Assembly (NCBI GenBank): GCA_964035795.1
Contig: OZ038325.1
Span: 4,080,537-4,144,536 of the forward strand
Length of the DNA: 64,000 nucleotides
DNA from: Pterobdella sp. o SKG-2022
Lineage: Eukaryota > Annelida > Clitellata > Hirudinida > Piscicolidae
Reading direction: 5' to 3'
This document shows, one piece after another, positions 41,601 to 56,600 of the stretch. The position numbers and the translations under genes are program-made. Positions within the stretch are counted from its first letter, which is position 1. Every line of letters begins with the position of its first letter. Under the pieces are notes generated by a model. The model ran no database searches and was not told the DNA's origin. It saw nothing but the letters and a program-made list of their open reading frames with translations.

Positions 41601-44600
41601 TATTTTTTTTAACGCAATTTTTACCTGACATGCCAGACGCCTCTTTTAGCATTCTCAATTTTCAATATATAACATTTCTATCGTTTTTATATACATATAT
41701 CAAAACAAATTGGATGAAAATGATGTAATGATGTGGCTTATGACTGCAAGACAGGTACAGTCGTACCCATATAAATTAATATGAAGAAAAATAGCGTTTT
41801 ACACTGTGCTAGCTATCGAGAGTGATATTTAAAGAGTGACAAGGTTGTTGGAGTATGAGATGGAAACAAATGTAAAAGTAACTTAGATAAAATTTGGTTT
41901 TATTCCGTGTAAATACACAATTAACACTATATGCGTTTCAAGGAGATTTCAGATAAGCTACTTTGAGAAGAATAGGAGGCTTCTTTTTTTTTAAACTTGC
42001 AAAAGGATTTTGATCAGGTACTAAAAAAAGCGCTTAAATTGGTGCTGAGAGTATATATAATGCCAGAAAAGCTGTTTCATGCAATGAAGTCTATGTAAAA
42101 AAAAGCAAAAACGCAGTTTCAGGCTGGACTAAACACTCAGAAAAATTTGGTATTGAGGTAAGTGTCCATCAAGGATCGGTTCTTTCACTTTTATTTGAAA
42201 TATTACTAAATGTACTGTCCAAAGACAAAAAAAGATGGTTTATATGAACTGCTGTAAACTCATGACTTGGTTTTGTTGGCAAAGACAATGAAAGAAGTGG
42301 AAGAACAATTCATTCGTTGGAAAGCAGTCTGAATGAAAATGTTTGAGCTTTATTCTTGATGAAACAAGGCTCATGGTGATAGTGGGAGTAACGAGATTAT
42401 TGTTTTATTAGATAAATCGTGTTTAGCATAATTCACATTTTCATTTTAAAGTTTTTTTAAGTAAAATAATGAAGTTTTTGACATCAGAATGGAAACCCTT
42501 GTTTTACTTTTTGTTTCATCATTTGGCCTTGAATTATTCTATATTTTTCTCGTTTTATTTTTTTAAATATTCTTTTATTATCGTTTCTATTTTTTTTATA
42601 TTCTTTTATTATCGTTTATATTTTTTTGTTTTAAAAACCATTCTCTTCAAAATTTCTGTTCAAACACTCCAATTTTTTTTCAAAAGACCTGGCTTAGAGC
42701 GGAGTTTGTAGGCTCTGTTTAATGCATCTTTCAAAACACTTATCGCAGTTTTTGGGTTATGGTTTGATTCCGGGCTTATAGTCAGCCCCGTGTTAGAAGG
42801 TTTCCTAAAAACTGTTGCGCTTAACGACCAATTTTTGAAAATTAATGTGTCTAAAAATTATCTTATTGTTTTTTTCTATAAAATTTTGATGTTCACTTGA
42901 GTGAAGGGTGAATTTAATTAATATAACTTGAATAACGTAGATAAAACAATCACAAAAAACTAAATCATCATCACCATCGTTTTGCGTCTGTTTCCATGCA
43001 GCATGGATTGGACGGGCTCTTATAAGGGCTCTTCCCCACATTCTTCGGTCTTGGGCAAGCTCAGGTTAAGTTTCATTTTTCTAAAGTCATTGCTCAGTTG
43101 TTGGGATCATGTTTTTCTTGGTCTAGTTTGTTCTCTCTCATCCTCTAGCGCGACATTCCTGCAAGCTCTTGCTGGGTTACTAACATCTATCCTTGTTAGA
43201 TGCCCAAACTATCTCAATCTTTTTTTACGTAGCCCCTCAGTGGTGTTCAAAATTCCCAGTCTGTTCCCCAATTCATCTAGTGCTCTGCCATCTTTTAAGC
43301 TTACATTGCACAATCACCTGCTCATCATCTTACCAGCTCTAAAAATTATAGTAATATCTTCTACCTTAAGAGTTTAAGTCTCACTACCATAAACCATAAC
43401 ACTCTTGACGCAAGCAGGATATAAACGACCTTTTGTTTTAAGTTAAATGACCCGACTGGCTAACAGTGGTAACAGTACCCCAAAACTCTCCAACCAGATC
43501 TTACACAGGCAATAGTACTAGCTTCAGTTCCACCACCAGCACTTATCATATCTCCTAAATAAAAAAATTGGTTAACCACTTCATATTTATTTCCATCAAG
43601 TTCAACGGCCTTATTATCAACATCACTAACTTGAAGATCTGAAACGCCTTACATTTGAAGTTCATGGCAAGAACCAATTTGCTTTATAGGCCACTACAGC
43701 GTTTCTGAACCCAGTGGTTACATAGAGTGCAAAGTATAGACCTGACGCCAACACCTTTTAAACACACTCAAAAAAAGTGTTTTTCAAACTGGAAACATGG
43801 ATTTGTTTTAGAGCGCTGACCATAATCTTCGTTTTTTTCACGTTAACTCTAAAACTCTTGCTTTCAATACTGTTTTTCCAAGCACAGTAGCAATCCTCTA
43901 ACCCATTCAGGTTGTTAGCGATAATCACTAAGTCATCAGATTACAGCAATTCCAACAAAAATCTATTTCTGTATTCTCTGGGTAGAGCTTTCAAAACAAG
44001 GATGAAAAGCAAAGGACTCAGTATAGAATCTTGGTAGACACCAAACTTTACACTAAACTTGTTACCCAGCACATTATTTATTCTGACTCTATTCTTGCCA
44101 CTTGAGTACATAGCCATGACCATTTTTACTAACCACTCCTTTACCCCAAGCTTCCTCAAAAACCATTCAACAACCTTTCTTGGAACTCTATCGAAGGCTT
44201 TTTCTTGGTTAACAAAAGCAAAGTCCAGTTTATCCTTATTGCCAAGATACCTTTCTTGCAACTTTCGGGCTATGCAAATAGCATCGATGGTACCTCTACT
44301 TGGCATAAATCCGAACTGCAGTGAATCGATTAAATTTGCTTAAATTTTGTGCCCTCGCTCGTAAAAAAATTATTTTCAAGATGATAAATTATTAAATGAG
44401 TTGCCTATGAGAATACCTGAAATGTGGCTTATAGTAGGCAATCAGGTGGTCATACCGCACCATATACTCAGGTGTCTGATGAGGTGGGACAACAGATGGA
44501 CGATCATATAGTGGCCATACAAGCTCTCTCGTTCTCCCCATACAAAAAGCCATTTCAAAGCCAGATCGTTAAATGGGAAGGGAAACTCAAACTTTGTCAG

Positions 44601-47600
44601 GTATGATTTATTTCCACCGAAATCAATCAATCAAATCCTTTTTAAATTTGTGAAAATTTTTTGTGTTTTCATGTTTTTGTTATGACCCATAGCACCATGC
44701 CAAATTTAAAGTGAGATTTTTGAGATGAAAAAAAACTAGATTTTACCGGGTTTACGAGAATAAAAGCAGGTGGGGCAAAGTTTGAAGAATGTCACGGAAT
44801 TTTATTATCAAGAGTTTTCTAATTGAAATAAAAAAGGTTTCTGCAAGCTCTGTTTATATCTAAATGATATATGGGAGTTAGGTTTTTTTTTTAAAGATAC
44901 AATGAGCTAGATATTTGAAAAGAACAAACGCGGAATAGAATATTAGGTTTTGAAGTTAAAATTTGAATGATAGGTGAGGTTTGAAAACGTTAAAACCATT
45001 GGTCGAAGCTATTGGTGTAAGATGGTTTAGTCATTTAGTTAGGAGGGATGAAGGAAATTTATTTAAAAAAAGTTCAATTTTTAGATAGTTTTATAAAAAG
45101 AGCAAAAAGATCAAAATAGTTTCAAAAAAAATTAAATTTAGTTTTCAAAAAAGAATGCTCATATAGAAGGAAATGAAGATTAGCCAGATATGAACTTGCA
45201 ATATGTTTTTCAAATAGAGCAAATCTAGTGAACTTCAGTAAAGAGGAGATGAAACCAGACTTAAAGTTTTTATATCTATCTATTCTTTTTTTTCAAATTT
45301 TACATGCTCTCACTTTTTTCTTATTCAGGATTTCTTGTTGAAAATATTTGAAACCTCACCCAAACGCTATCTAATTGAATTGAAATTGTAGGAAGTGTTG
45401 GATTTATGGATGAAAGTGCAGCGTCAGTGGTTGTATTTGGAGCCGATCTTCAGCTCTGAAGATATTGTCAAACAATTACCAGTGGAAAACAAACGTTTTC
45501 AAACAGTAGAACGAGCTTGGAAAAAAATAATGAAAAATGTCGTTGAGGATCCCAAGGTGAGCCATTCAGGTTACTTCCAATGGTCCAGAAGAGTTAGAAA
45601 AGATGCAAAGTGAAAAACTTGACCATAATTTATCAAACTTACTTTGATATAAAAAATTAAATATCAAATAGATTCAAAATATTACGATCTATGTAAACGA
45701 TACACATATACAGGTTTTCACTTCAATTAAACTTCCCATTTGAAAAATACAGTTTAATACACACAAAAATCATTATACTTATACCATCACCTACAAGTAC
45801 TCATCGACCTAAGGTGATATCAATATGTGCCGACGTGAGTTTGTTGGCGAGTTTAACCGAGTGTCACAACATCTTAGAGCAGGTAGAAAAGGGACTGAGT
45901 GACTACCTTGAAACAAAGAGAACCGCTTTTCCTAGGTCTGTTTGCTGAAATTGCACTAAAGAATGATAGTTATTCTATTGTTTATCCTAGTATATTGGAT
46001 AAATGTTAGACTACATAGACGGTAATCAATCTATATGTTATCTATTCGCTGGGATAATATTGATTAGTTAAATTTTTAAATAGTTTATTTACTTTAATAG
46101 TTTTTCTTATCCTAGGAATTTGTCAACTTTTAATAAATAGTTTCAAATTACCAAAAATATCATAATATTCTCGCCAAGTTTTATTTGAAAACTTTTTTAA
46201 ATTATGAAATGAATCTTCTAGGTTCTTTTTTTTGTCTGACGACGAGCTATTGGAGATTCTGTCACAAACTACCGACCCCACGGCCGTGCAACCGCACCTC
46301 AAAAAATGCTTTGAAAATATCAACTTGGTTTGTTTTTTTTTGAAGATTGTGTTGAAAACAGCATTAATAACAATAATGAGTATGAAATTTAAATTTCAAT
46401 GTTGAAATAAGAATGTTCATATTTTATAATCGTTTGGCCCAGTAAGTTAAAATAATTGACGGTAAGTAAAAACAAGTTTTTTAAATTGGTGTTAAAAACT
46501 CAAGAATCTATTGTTTGTTCGATCTTCGCAATAAATTCGTTTTGTGTTGATTATCACTACACTGTGTCATATTTTTTAACCAATCAATTTTACACAGTGT
46601 CAATGTAGAATGCACAACTATTTTTTCATTTAATATTTTCAAACTTCAATTTGGAAAAATTCATCCAAATTTATTAAAAATTCCCATTTTAAAGTGAAAA
46701 AAACAGGAAATAGATGTTAAGATACACAAGATGTTTTACAAAACTATAATTGCAAAACCAGGTGACTTTCGAGGAAGACTTGTCCATAGTAGAGATGATC
46801 TCTGCGGATGGTATGTGCTTGACTCTAAATATATAAGCTATTTTTGAATGATATTATTATTATTTTTACGTGCATTTTTACAATTTTGATTTTTTGCCTT
46901 TATTCATTTATTTTCATTGGGACTATTTAAACATATTTTTTTGGTAAAAGTTAGAAAAACTACAAAACAATTTCACGATGAATATACATATTCTTATTTT
47001 AGTTTATCCTATCATGAGCTTCAAAAATTTACGTTTAAGTTTGAATAAATGTTATTCTTTGGTAACGTTGCCGTTAAAAATTGCCATTAAATTTATCGCT
47101 GCTATACTGATTAACTTTTTATAGAATTTAATTAGTTTCATTACTTTATTTTAATAAAAATGGGTTAAGTAATTTTTGATAAATCTTTTGATGTAAAAAT
47201 TTTAGGTTTTTTCAGTTTTATTTAAATTAGCGTTTGTTTACGGATAATTACTCCTTTTCTCTTCGCAGGTAAGTAAATATTTATCATAAACTGTTTATTT
47301 CAAATAATGTAACTATTTGTTTATTTATGAATATTTTTGGCCTATAAAATAGCTATTTGAAAAAAAAAGGAAGAGGTTTGGTGTATATATATTTTAATTA
47401 AATCTGCTCTTGACGTTTTTAACTATAGAATAAACTTTTTATTCAACCGTCAAATTTAAAATTAAACAAAATTGTTTGAATTTTTTTTAATAATCAAAAA
47501 TAAAGGATATCTTTTAATTTTCTTGAACTTGCGAGAGTACCTAGTACACTACAAGCATTTCCTCTCTGAATGGCCATACTTATAGCTTGAAGTAGGAAGG

Positions 47601-50600
47601 AGGTTGACCGCGGTTCTCCTGTTTCTTGAGCTATTTTTTTCCCGATCTCTCTTATCAATCTTAGTCCGTTTGGACTCCCAAGAACCAAAAGTTTCAACTC
47701 CGATTGGTATAACTTCATAATCCGCTGAAAGGTTGCGGTATTTTGCCAGCTTAGCTGTCTCCGCGCTTTCGGCTACTTTTTCTGGAATAGCTGAAAAAAT
47801 TTGTATGTGGCTGGGAGCGATGGTGTCACTACAAGTGAAATCTCACACCATAGTACGACCATTTTTCCAAGGGTAAATTGTCATCCCATCTGGACGTTTT
47901 CCATCAGAACGAGATACACCATTTGGTTCAAGAATTGAAGGTATATGGGCTGATGACAGAGCTCTCTTTATTATGTCATTTACTTGAGCATGTCGGGAAA
48001 ATCGTCCAGCACTTTTTCTACAAATGATCCACTCTAGTGCCGCAGACACAAGTATGAGGAATGCACAAGGGTGCAACGTAAACGTAGGTAAACGTGAAGC
48101 GCAGCTGATTCTTAGTTGAGATCTGTTTATCTTCAAACCCAAGGAAACTATAGGAATGGCATTGATCCAAAAAGAAAATTGTTCTGAAAAGACAGCCAGC
48201 AGCCTCGCTTTTTCTAAATCTGATGTCGAACTTGAAATCAGCTTTTCATGCTTCAGCTTGGCATACTGCATATCCCAGGCAGCTTGAACACTAGGATTAC
48301 CTAGAAAACTGCTGTTATTTCCAATTTTTTCCAAATAGAGAATATTAGGAGATTTGTAGTACGAATCGTCTAAAATATTGTGGAAATTCGGTAAAAGCTT
48401 TCTAACATATATGCTGCAAGCGTGGACAGAGGATAGAAATGCAGGAAGCGATAAGTCTACGGCTAATCTTACTCCCAGCCCTCCTAGGGTTACAGGCAAA
48501 GTTGATTGAGTCCAATTTCTGTCTGAAAGTTTGATGTTGATAACTTTTTCAAAGGATGTTTTTAATAAAGCGTCATATTCTTTTAAAACTTTAGAATTAA
48601 AGCATGGAGAAGAACGGAGAAGGTAGCTTTATTTTGGAATTGAAAAACTATGTTTTAAAAGAAAAAGTGCATCATGGAGATCGATTTCCATTATTCTTTC
48701 TGTCATTCTTTTCAAATCTTCTAATTTATGGGATTAAAATGTTTCAATTGTTGATTGATGAATTGGAGAACCTAATAGGCATAGATTATTAATTTCTAAA
48801 TGCTTTATTCCTGAACTTAATGAATTGAACTTAGTTAAGATATGTGGTGATTGATCGTTCGGGTTAATAAAAAACAGTTCGCACTTTGAAGAGTTTGTTT
48901 CAAGTCCGAGAGTTTCTTTGGCGTTTATAATTTTATTAAAATCCGACAATACTTCTTCAGCATTTCCGGCCAAAGTTCCGTCATCTAGGTACCAAATAGT
49001 TCACTTTTGCATTCATTAATCAAGTTTTGGATGGTAAGAGAAAACAAAAATGGGCCCAAAGAGTCTCCGAGTTGTACACTTTTTTTAGATGAAAGGAAGC
49101 TGTCTCCATAGAAAAGAAATGATGGACAAGAATATGCCTGCCAAACAATTGGGTATATAGTAGGAAACTGCTTTTGAATTTCCTTAAGAACTACCTTTTT
49201 TCTAATTGAATTAAACGCATTTTTAAAATCTATTTTCAAAATTATTTCATTTTCAGAGTTGCAAACATGTTGATTTTTATTGAAAATATATTTTCTCTTG
49301 CAAGTTACATTTTAACTTTTTCTATGGTTTAATTTTAAGTACTTCGGTTCGTCTGCTTTAAGTGCATGGTTTCGAATTTCGATCTTGGCACTTTTATAGT
49401 TTTTTAACCTTTTTGTTGTAAAATTCTTTTTATAATAATTTTATTAATTTATTATTTTTTATTTTTTATTATTATTTTTTAATTTTATTTTATTATTTTT
49501 TTTTAATATTAGGTATAAATCATTATCATTAATCATTTTAATCAAAAGAGGATGGAAAGATCCGTAAATAAACAACAACAAAATTTAATCATTTGAAATT
49601 AAATTATGTATATAGTGTTTGATTCGGAACGTTACCAAAGATCATTCTTTATAATGCTTTTTATTTTATTTTTTTATTTATTTTTTAGTATATTTAGATT
49701 TAATTAATTATTTCTGCTTATTAACTTAGTTAATAAGCTGAAATAATTAATCCAGTTATTATTTTATTTTAGTCAATTGATTACTACTAGTAGTATATAC
49801 TTTTTATATATTTTTTTTTCTTTCTCAAATCTTTTTTCAACCTTGATTGCTATATACCTTGATATTACTTGTTAATTTGTGTATTTCACTATGATTATCT
49901 TCTAGTTTTATGTATATATTTTATTTATTTTTTTTGTTTTCAATATTATTCTATTTATTGTTTTCTGTCATCAGTACTATATTTCTGCCTCTGCGTCTGC
50001 GAAAATTCCACGGCAAGCAGTTCATCTCTATCTAAGAAGTAAACCTCAAATCCTGTTTTTTCCACATGGGAAGCAGTAGTTTTTTTTTGGCATACATCAA
50101 AATACCGATGCTATGGTGATGGAAATATTTTTGGCTACAACTGTAGGCAATCTTGCTCGAGTTAGAAGAGTAACATGTGAATTTTTAAAGGGGTTGCGAC
50201 CCTAAATCTTATCCAGCAAAGAAAAACTATGACTAAGCAAAAAAATATACCCCCGTGCAACATCGCTCGTCGCGTGGGTGAACAAGGAGCGCGTCCTCCA
50301 ACGAATCATCAGGTCGGAATCGAAAAATGTTCTACTGATGAAAATCTCTTACCACAAACTAAACAAAAAAAATCTTTATTGAATTTTAGATTAACAAAAA
50401 TAAAACAATAAGCATTAGATCTTTAAAGAATAATCACAAACTGTATGAATACTTATCTAGTAAATACAATGTAGATATAACCTGTATACAAGAACACAAG
50501 TTATATCACCCAGAAAAAACAATAAGATACTGCAATACTTGAAACGACTGGACACTCGTTACAAGCCCTGCAGAAAAAGCAACAAACAACGCTACCATTA

Positions 50601-53600
50601 GAGAAGTTGGTATGTTCGGTCCTGGGCATGACGTTAAAAGGCACCTGTCCAACGCAAGACATTAAAAGGCATCTACGCTCCAGCGTTTAGGCCTGGTAGT
50701 TGGTGGGGCTGCTACTCTTTCAGGGTACAAATCTAAACGACCCTTCCCTGTCCTCCAGTAATCCTTTGGGGTTAATAATTTTATCTTTCTCCAAGACAAT
50801 TTTTTGGAGGACCCCACACAAACTGTTTCATCAGTCTGCTCTTATCAGGCTAGGTTCTTAGGACAAGTTCTTAATGTGCAAAGTAACATCCTAAGACCAA
50901 CACTAACAGTCTGATGATGAAGATAGGGTACGTTCCTAACCTAAACGGCGGAACATGGGGGTAATAAAAAAAAAAAAAAGTTGGTATGCTTATAAGCCCT
51001 AAGGCTTACCAGTCTCTAGTGAACGTTGAATCAATCAGCCCACGAATCATGGTCGCAAGCTTTAATGGAAACCCAAAAAAAACTGTGATATCATGCTACA
51101 GTCCTACAAATTGCTCCGTCAAATTAGAAATACAAAACATTTATCATCAATTGACAGATTCAATGAAAAATATTCTTAAACATAATGTGCTAATTATAGG
51201 AGGTGATATGAACGCTAAAATTGGCAATAATAAATGTGTAGGCAACAGCTACCATAATTATACAAACAGAAATGGCGAGTATTTATTAGATCTAACAATC
51301 GACTGTGGTCTTATCAATATTTCCTAAAAGTTTCAAAACAAATAAAAAAAAGTTATGGACTTCCATTTATCCGAATGGAACCAGAAGTCAACTTGATTAT
51401 AAACAGAAAATGGAAAATAAATGCTATTGACTGTCGCTCGTTCAGCACATACTCACCACTTGAATCAGATTACAGGATATGTACAGCAAAGATCAGAATG
51501 TCTCTAAGGTCAAATATCTCAAAAAGCAAAAAAAATGAGTCATGATTGGTCAAAATTATTAAATGATGAAAATATAAAAAATAACTATGCTGTAGAAATC
51601 AGAAACCGATTTGAACAACTACAAAACCTTAATCCTGATAACTTTTCAACAAACGATATTTGTGAAAATACAATAAAAGCTCACGCTGAAGCTTCTGAAA
51701 AATATGTCCCAAAAAAAATCAAACCAAAAAGAGATTTGCCATGGGAAAACGATGTGGTTTGCAAAAAGCGCAATGAGCTGAACGAAGCTTTCAAACGCAA
51801 GAAAGAAAATAAGATCTTACAAACACCCTACTCGTAGATCATGCTTATGATAAAAAACAAAAAAATTACGTGGAAAGCAAAATAAAGGAAATCAAAGATG
51901 CCCACATAAATCACCATTCATAAAGTCTTTTCAAAATAACAAAGCTACTGGCCTTGATAATATACCAATAGAAAATTGGAAAACAGCCTGTATGAATGAA
52001 GAACTATAAATGTATGCAACAAAACATATCTTGGTGACGCACCAAACTGCTGGATACAAGGTGCAATCTTGCCTGTTCCAAAAAGGGAGACTTGAGTAAA
52101 GCCAGTAATTATCGAGGAATAATTCTATCTTCGTCAGCATCCAAAATATACAATAAATGTTGTTCAATAGAATACGTCCAATTTTAGACGAAAACTTGAA
52201 AACAAACCAAAATGGCTTCAGACCTGGTCAATCCACTCTTGCTCAAATCCTCACGCTGAGAAGAATAATCGAAGGAGTCAAGTCAAAAACAATATCGGCA
52301 GTTATGATTTTAGTAGATTTTCATAAAGCTTTCGATTCAATTCATAGAGGAAAATTAATGGAAATACTAAAAGCATATGGCATTCCTCTTGAAACTGTAA
52401 ACGCAATTTCACTTCTATTTAAAAACACTACTGCTAAAGTTATCTCCCCAGATGGTGATACAAGTTTTTTTCCGAATCATGCAGGAGTTTTGCAAGGATA
52501 TACTAGCACCTTACCTGTTCATAAAAGCAGTAGCTTATGCAATGAGAACAGCAATCTCTAATTCAGTTGATTGTGGCTTTACTCTCGAAAAAGCTGAAAG
52601 TAGGAGACATTCAGCACTATGTAACAGACATAGACTACGCAGATAATATTGCCCTACTTTCAGACTCTATTGATAAAGCTGAAAAACTGTTACATAATGT
52701 AGAAATGGCAGCCAAATTAATTGGTCTTCACATTAATGAGAAAAAAACACAATATATGACATTTAATCAAAATCCTTCAAAACTCACCACAATAAACAAA
52801 AAATGCATAAAACTCACAAACGATTTTCCCTATTTAGGATCTTGGATATATTCCAACGAGAAAGACATTGACGTAAGAATCGGTAAAGCTTGGGTTGCTC
52901 TACAAAAACTAAATACTATCTGGAATTCAAATCTGTCAAAAAAATTGAAATTAGCATTTTTTCATACTACAGTGAGCTCTGTGCTACTCTTGATCTAGTA
53001 CCTGAACTTTGAGCAAAAAGTTAGAAACAAAGTTGAACGGGTGCTATACAAAAATGCTAAAAGTTGTGAATAATGTAGCATGGCCGCAAAGTATAAGCAA
53101 TAATGTACTATACGACAACTTACCAAAGATAACCAATGAAAATGCAACAAAAGGAGTGATTTTCGCAGGACATTGCTTTCGAAGAAAAGAAGTTGTACAC
53201 AAATTGATACTTTCGGAACCAAAATGTGGTAAAAACACTAGAGGAAGACCAGCTCGAAATTTTATCAACCACCTAACTGATGATACTAATCTTAATAAAG
53301 AAGATTTAGAAACAGCTATGAGAAATAGAGAGTATTGGAAGAACAAAGGCATAGAAGTTCGACTGAGGTCGACATGATGATGATAATGATCATATCAACT
53401 ACATTACACCAGTTGATCACAAATGGTCCTTAGAGATTAATTTCATTTGTATTCTGTGGTAAATAAAAAAAATATTAGTACATGAACTTTTGGTTTTATA
53501 TTGTTTTTAATAACTCTAGTGCTTATGATTAACTGATGATGCTAATCTTGATAAAGAAGATTTAGAAACAGCTTTGAATGATAGAGTATTAGAAGAATAA

Positions 53601-56600
53601 AGTCATAGAAGTTCGACTGCAGTCGACGTGATGATGATGATGAAATGTTATATGAACGTCTAACACATTTTTATTTATGAAAGGAACATAAATGATAGTG
53701 ACGAAGAAAAGTTATTGAAAAGAACAATACGAATTGTATAAATGTTTAAGCATTGATATCCAACCCAAAATTCAGGAGAGGTAGTGAATTTTTCGAGAGC
53801 GTTCAAGCCCGAAGGAAACGTGGAAGAATGGATGGGAGTGATGGAGAATGAAATGATGAGTTCGTTGAAGGAGTTATTGAGGAAGTGTCTAGACCATTAT
53901 CTTACTGTGAGTAATTTTTTAGATAGCAAAAAATATTTATCTAGCATTCTAAAAGCTCAATTAATTTTAAGGCTTGAGAACCATGAATACAATAATATTT
54001 TTATTATTTATCAAAAAATTATATAATTTTTTTTTTCTTTAAAATTTAACTGTTCAGCGCAATTCAATTCTCATCAAAATTGAAGAGGTCATAGAAAATA
54101 AACGGATTGAAAAAAATTTATATAAACCAATAAAAGGTTGAAAGAGAGAAGTGGATTTTGAGCGGATGGCCTGGTCAGTTGGTGCTAGCTGGATCGCAGT
54201 GTTACTGGGCGGCTGATGTTTCGCAAGCCTTGCAAGACTGTGATTTGGAGGAATTTTTTTTGAAAGTGTTAAGACAGGTATGTAACTTATTAGTCGCTTG
54301 GTGAGTAAGGGATGATTTTCTTTTTATAGGAAAATTTTCCAAACGACAAAGATCATCATTTTTTCCAGCATCATTATTCTTCATCATGGTCGTCGTTTTA
54401 CGTCATTTTCCATTCTAACATGAATTGTTCGTAAAAAAAGATTCATTTTTGTTGTTTTGAAGTTTGAAAAGTTCTTCAGCACTTTGAAGACATATGTTTG
54501 GATTTCTTCGTGTTTTAAATGATTTCAATTGCACGCCATATTTTAGATTAATATTTATATTTTTTTAAAAAATTCACCGACTATGATTGTAGCACAAAAA
54601 CACAAAAATGCTTTAAATAAAATGCTTTGATACAAACACCTAAAAGTTGGACAGATTGAGAAAGATGATGAGCGAGAGTGAGTTGACACCGATGCAGAGG
54701 AAAATCATGTCTGATCTCATCGTCATCGAGGTTTTGCCATTTTTATTACTAATCCTTCTCAATAATTGAATGGTGATGAAAATGAAATGTTATCATTTGA
54801 GCATCATTAGAGCCCCCGTCATTTGGTATTTTAATAAGACCCGATGGCGACGTGTCTAAAGATCATCATCATCACTCGAAGGTGCATGCAAGAGATGTGG
54901 TGGCGACGATGGTGAAACAGAAGGTGAGGGAAGTGACTGACTTTGAATGGATCAGTCAGTTGAGGTTTTTATGACATTCCGTTTCTTTCTTAAGCTCATT
55001 GTTTTACTTCAACTTTTCCAAAACTTTTTGTTGATTCATTTTGAGGTTATATGTTAAATAAAGATTTACATATAGTTTTTAAAGCTTTTATTATTAATTA
55101 TTAAAGCTTTTTTTCATATTATTTGCTTTATAAATTATAAGTGCCGTTTTATGAAAATTTATTTATGTATTCATTAGTTTTATCATAAAAATTTTTTAGC
55201 CTAATTGAAACAAAGGCTAAGTAAAAGTTGATTTAATAATTTTATAAATTCGAAATTCAAAAAATTCTATTTTTCACTGGGTAAAATTGCTAAAGATACT
55301 ATTGGGAAGAAGACGACTTTTGGGTGAAAGCAGTGAACTCGAGGTTTCCATACGGTTTCGAGTACCTGGGAAACAGTGGTAGACTGGTAATAACCCCATT
55401 GACTGACCGATGCTACCTCACTCTTACTGGCGCCTTGCATCTCAAGTAGGCTTTCATGCGCTTGGGGGAAAAATTTCGATAGTTTAAAATAATATTGGTC
55501 TTTCAATGTAGTCTATGTCTCAGCTGTCTCAATGCTTTGAGGAGTTTTGGATTTCAAGGTTTTGCAATTTAATTTTTTAATAATGTTTTCAATGAATAGT
55601 TGGTATTCTATTAGATTTTGTAGAGCTTTGTTTTGATATTTTGAAAAAAAGTTCGTGACAACAAGATCTTTTAATATTCTTTATTTTAATAAATATCAAC
55701 TAATAACTATTTTCAGTCAATTAATAAAAGTGATAAATGTATAAGGTTCGGAGGTGCACCAGCCGGCCCTGCAGGGACAGGTAAAACTGAAACAACCAAG
55801 GTGCAGTAAATGTTTCATGAGCATAAAAATGTATTATACTATTTGTCTCATCTTTTCGGTTTGATTTCACTGCAAGTATTACTTTCATTGCTTTTAATGA
55901 ACATTTTTGCATTTTTGTCGGTCTCTATAGCTCAATGGTTCAGCATTAGACTAATTATCTAAAGTTACCGGATTTGATCCCGCGTGGGCCGACAATTAGA
56001 ACCTGTTCCACAGTATGTTTTTGCTACATTAAATTTTTAGCAAGCGCTTCGATCCACAAAGAAAAGCGCTTTGTAAAGACTGCATTACATTACATTACAT
56101 TGAATTTTAACAATGACGTGGCTGAAAGAATATTTATTTCAACATTTGAAGTTGTTTATTAATTGGTTTGTGGTGAAGTAAAACTGCGTAGCTGGTTTCT
56201 CACGTAGAGAACTCTTTTGCAGCCGATGGAGTTGTACCACTGAAAACAAGGCTGTGAAATACTGAGTGCGTGTTTGAGTTGTCAATGATTATTGTCGATT
56301 CGTCTGACCAGCTAAAGCTACTTACACTTTTTAGCCTTTGCTTTTCCACTCTTCAAGTATTCTTTTTTCTTTGCTTTCATCAGTACTTGCGTTTTATTCT
56401 TTTATCGTCAGATTTTTTAGCTAAAATTTTAACTTTTTGTTGTTGTCACCGTGAATTTGCGGATTAACTGCCTTTTCATGTTTTTTTCTAGGTTTACTTA
56501 TTTAAGTTTGTTTCAAACTTGGCATTGCTTCATTGCTGATGGTTTCAAAAATGTTTCCAGCCTTGTTTCGTAAAAAATCTGGCTTTTCATCACTTAAAAA

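Noticed and set aside
42735..42815. SINE copy
   Set aside because: Only a B-box-like stretch is visible; there is no A box and the body does not match the family.
55267..55506. 79-codon minus-strand frame
   Set aside because: It is the antisense shadow of dynein exon 46.
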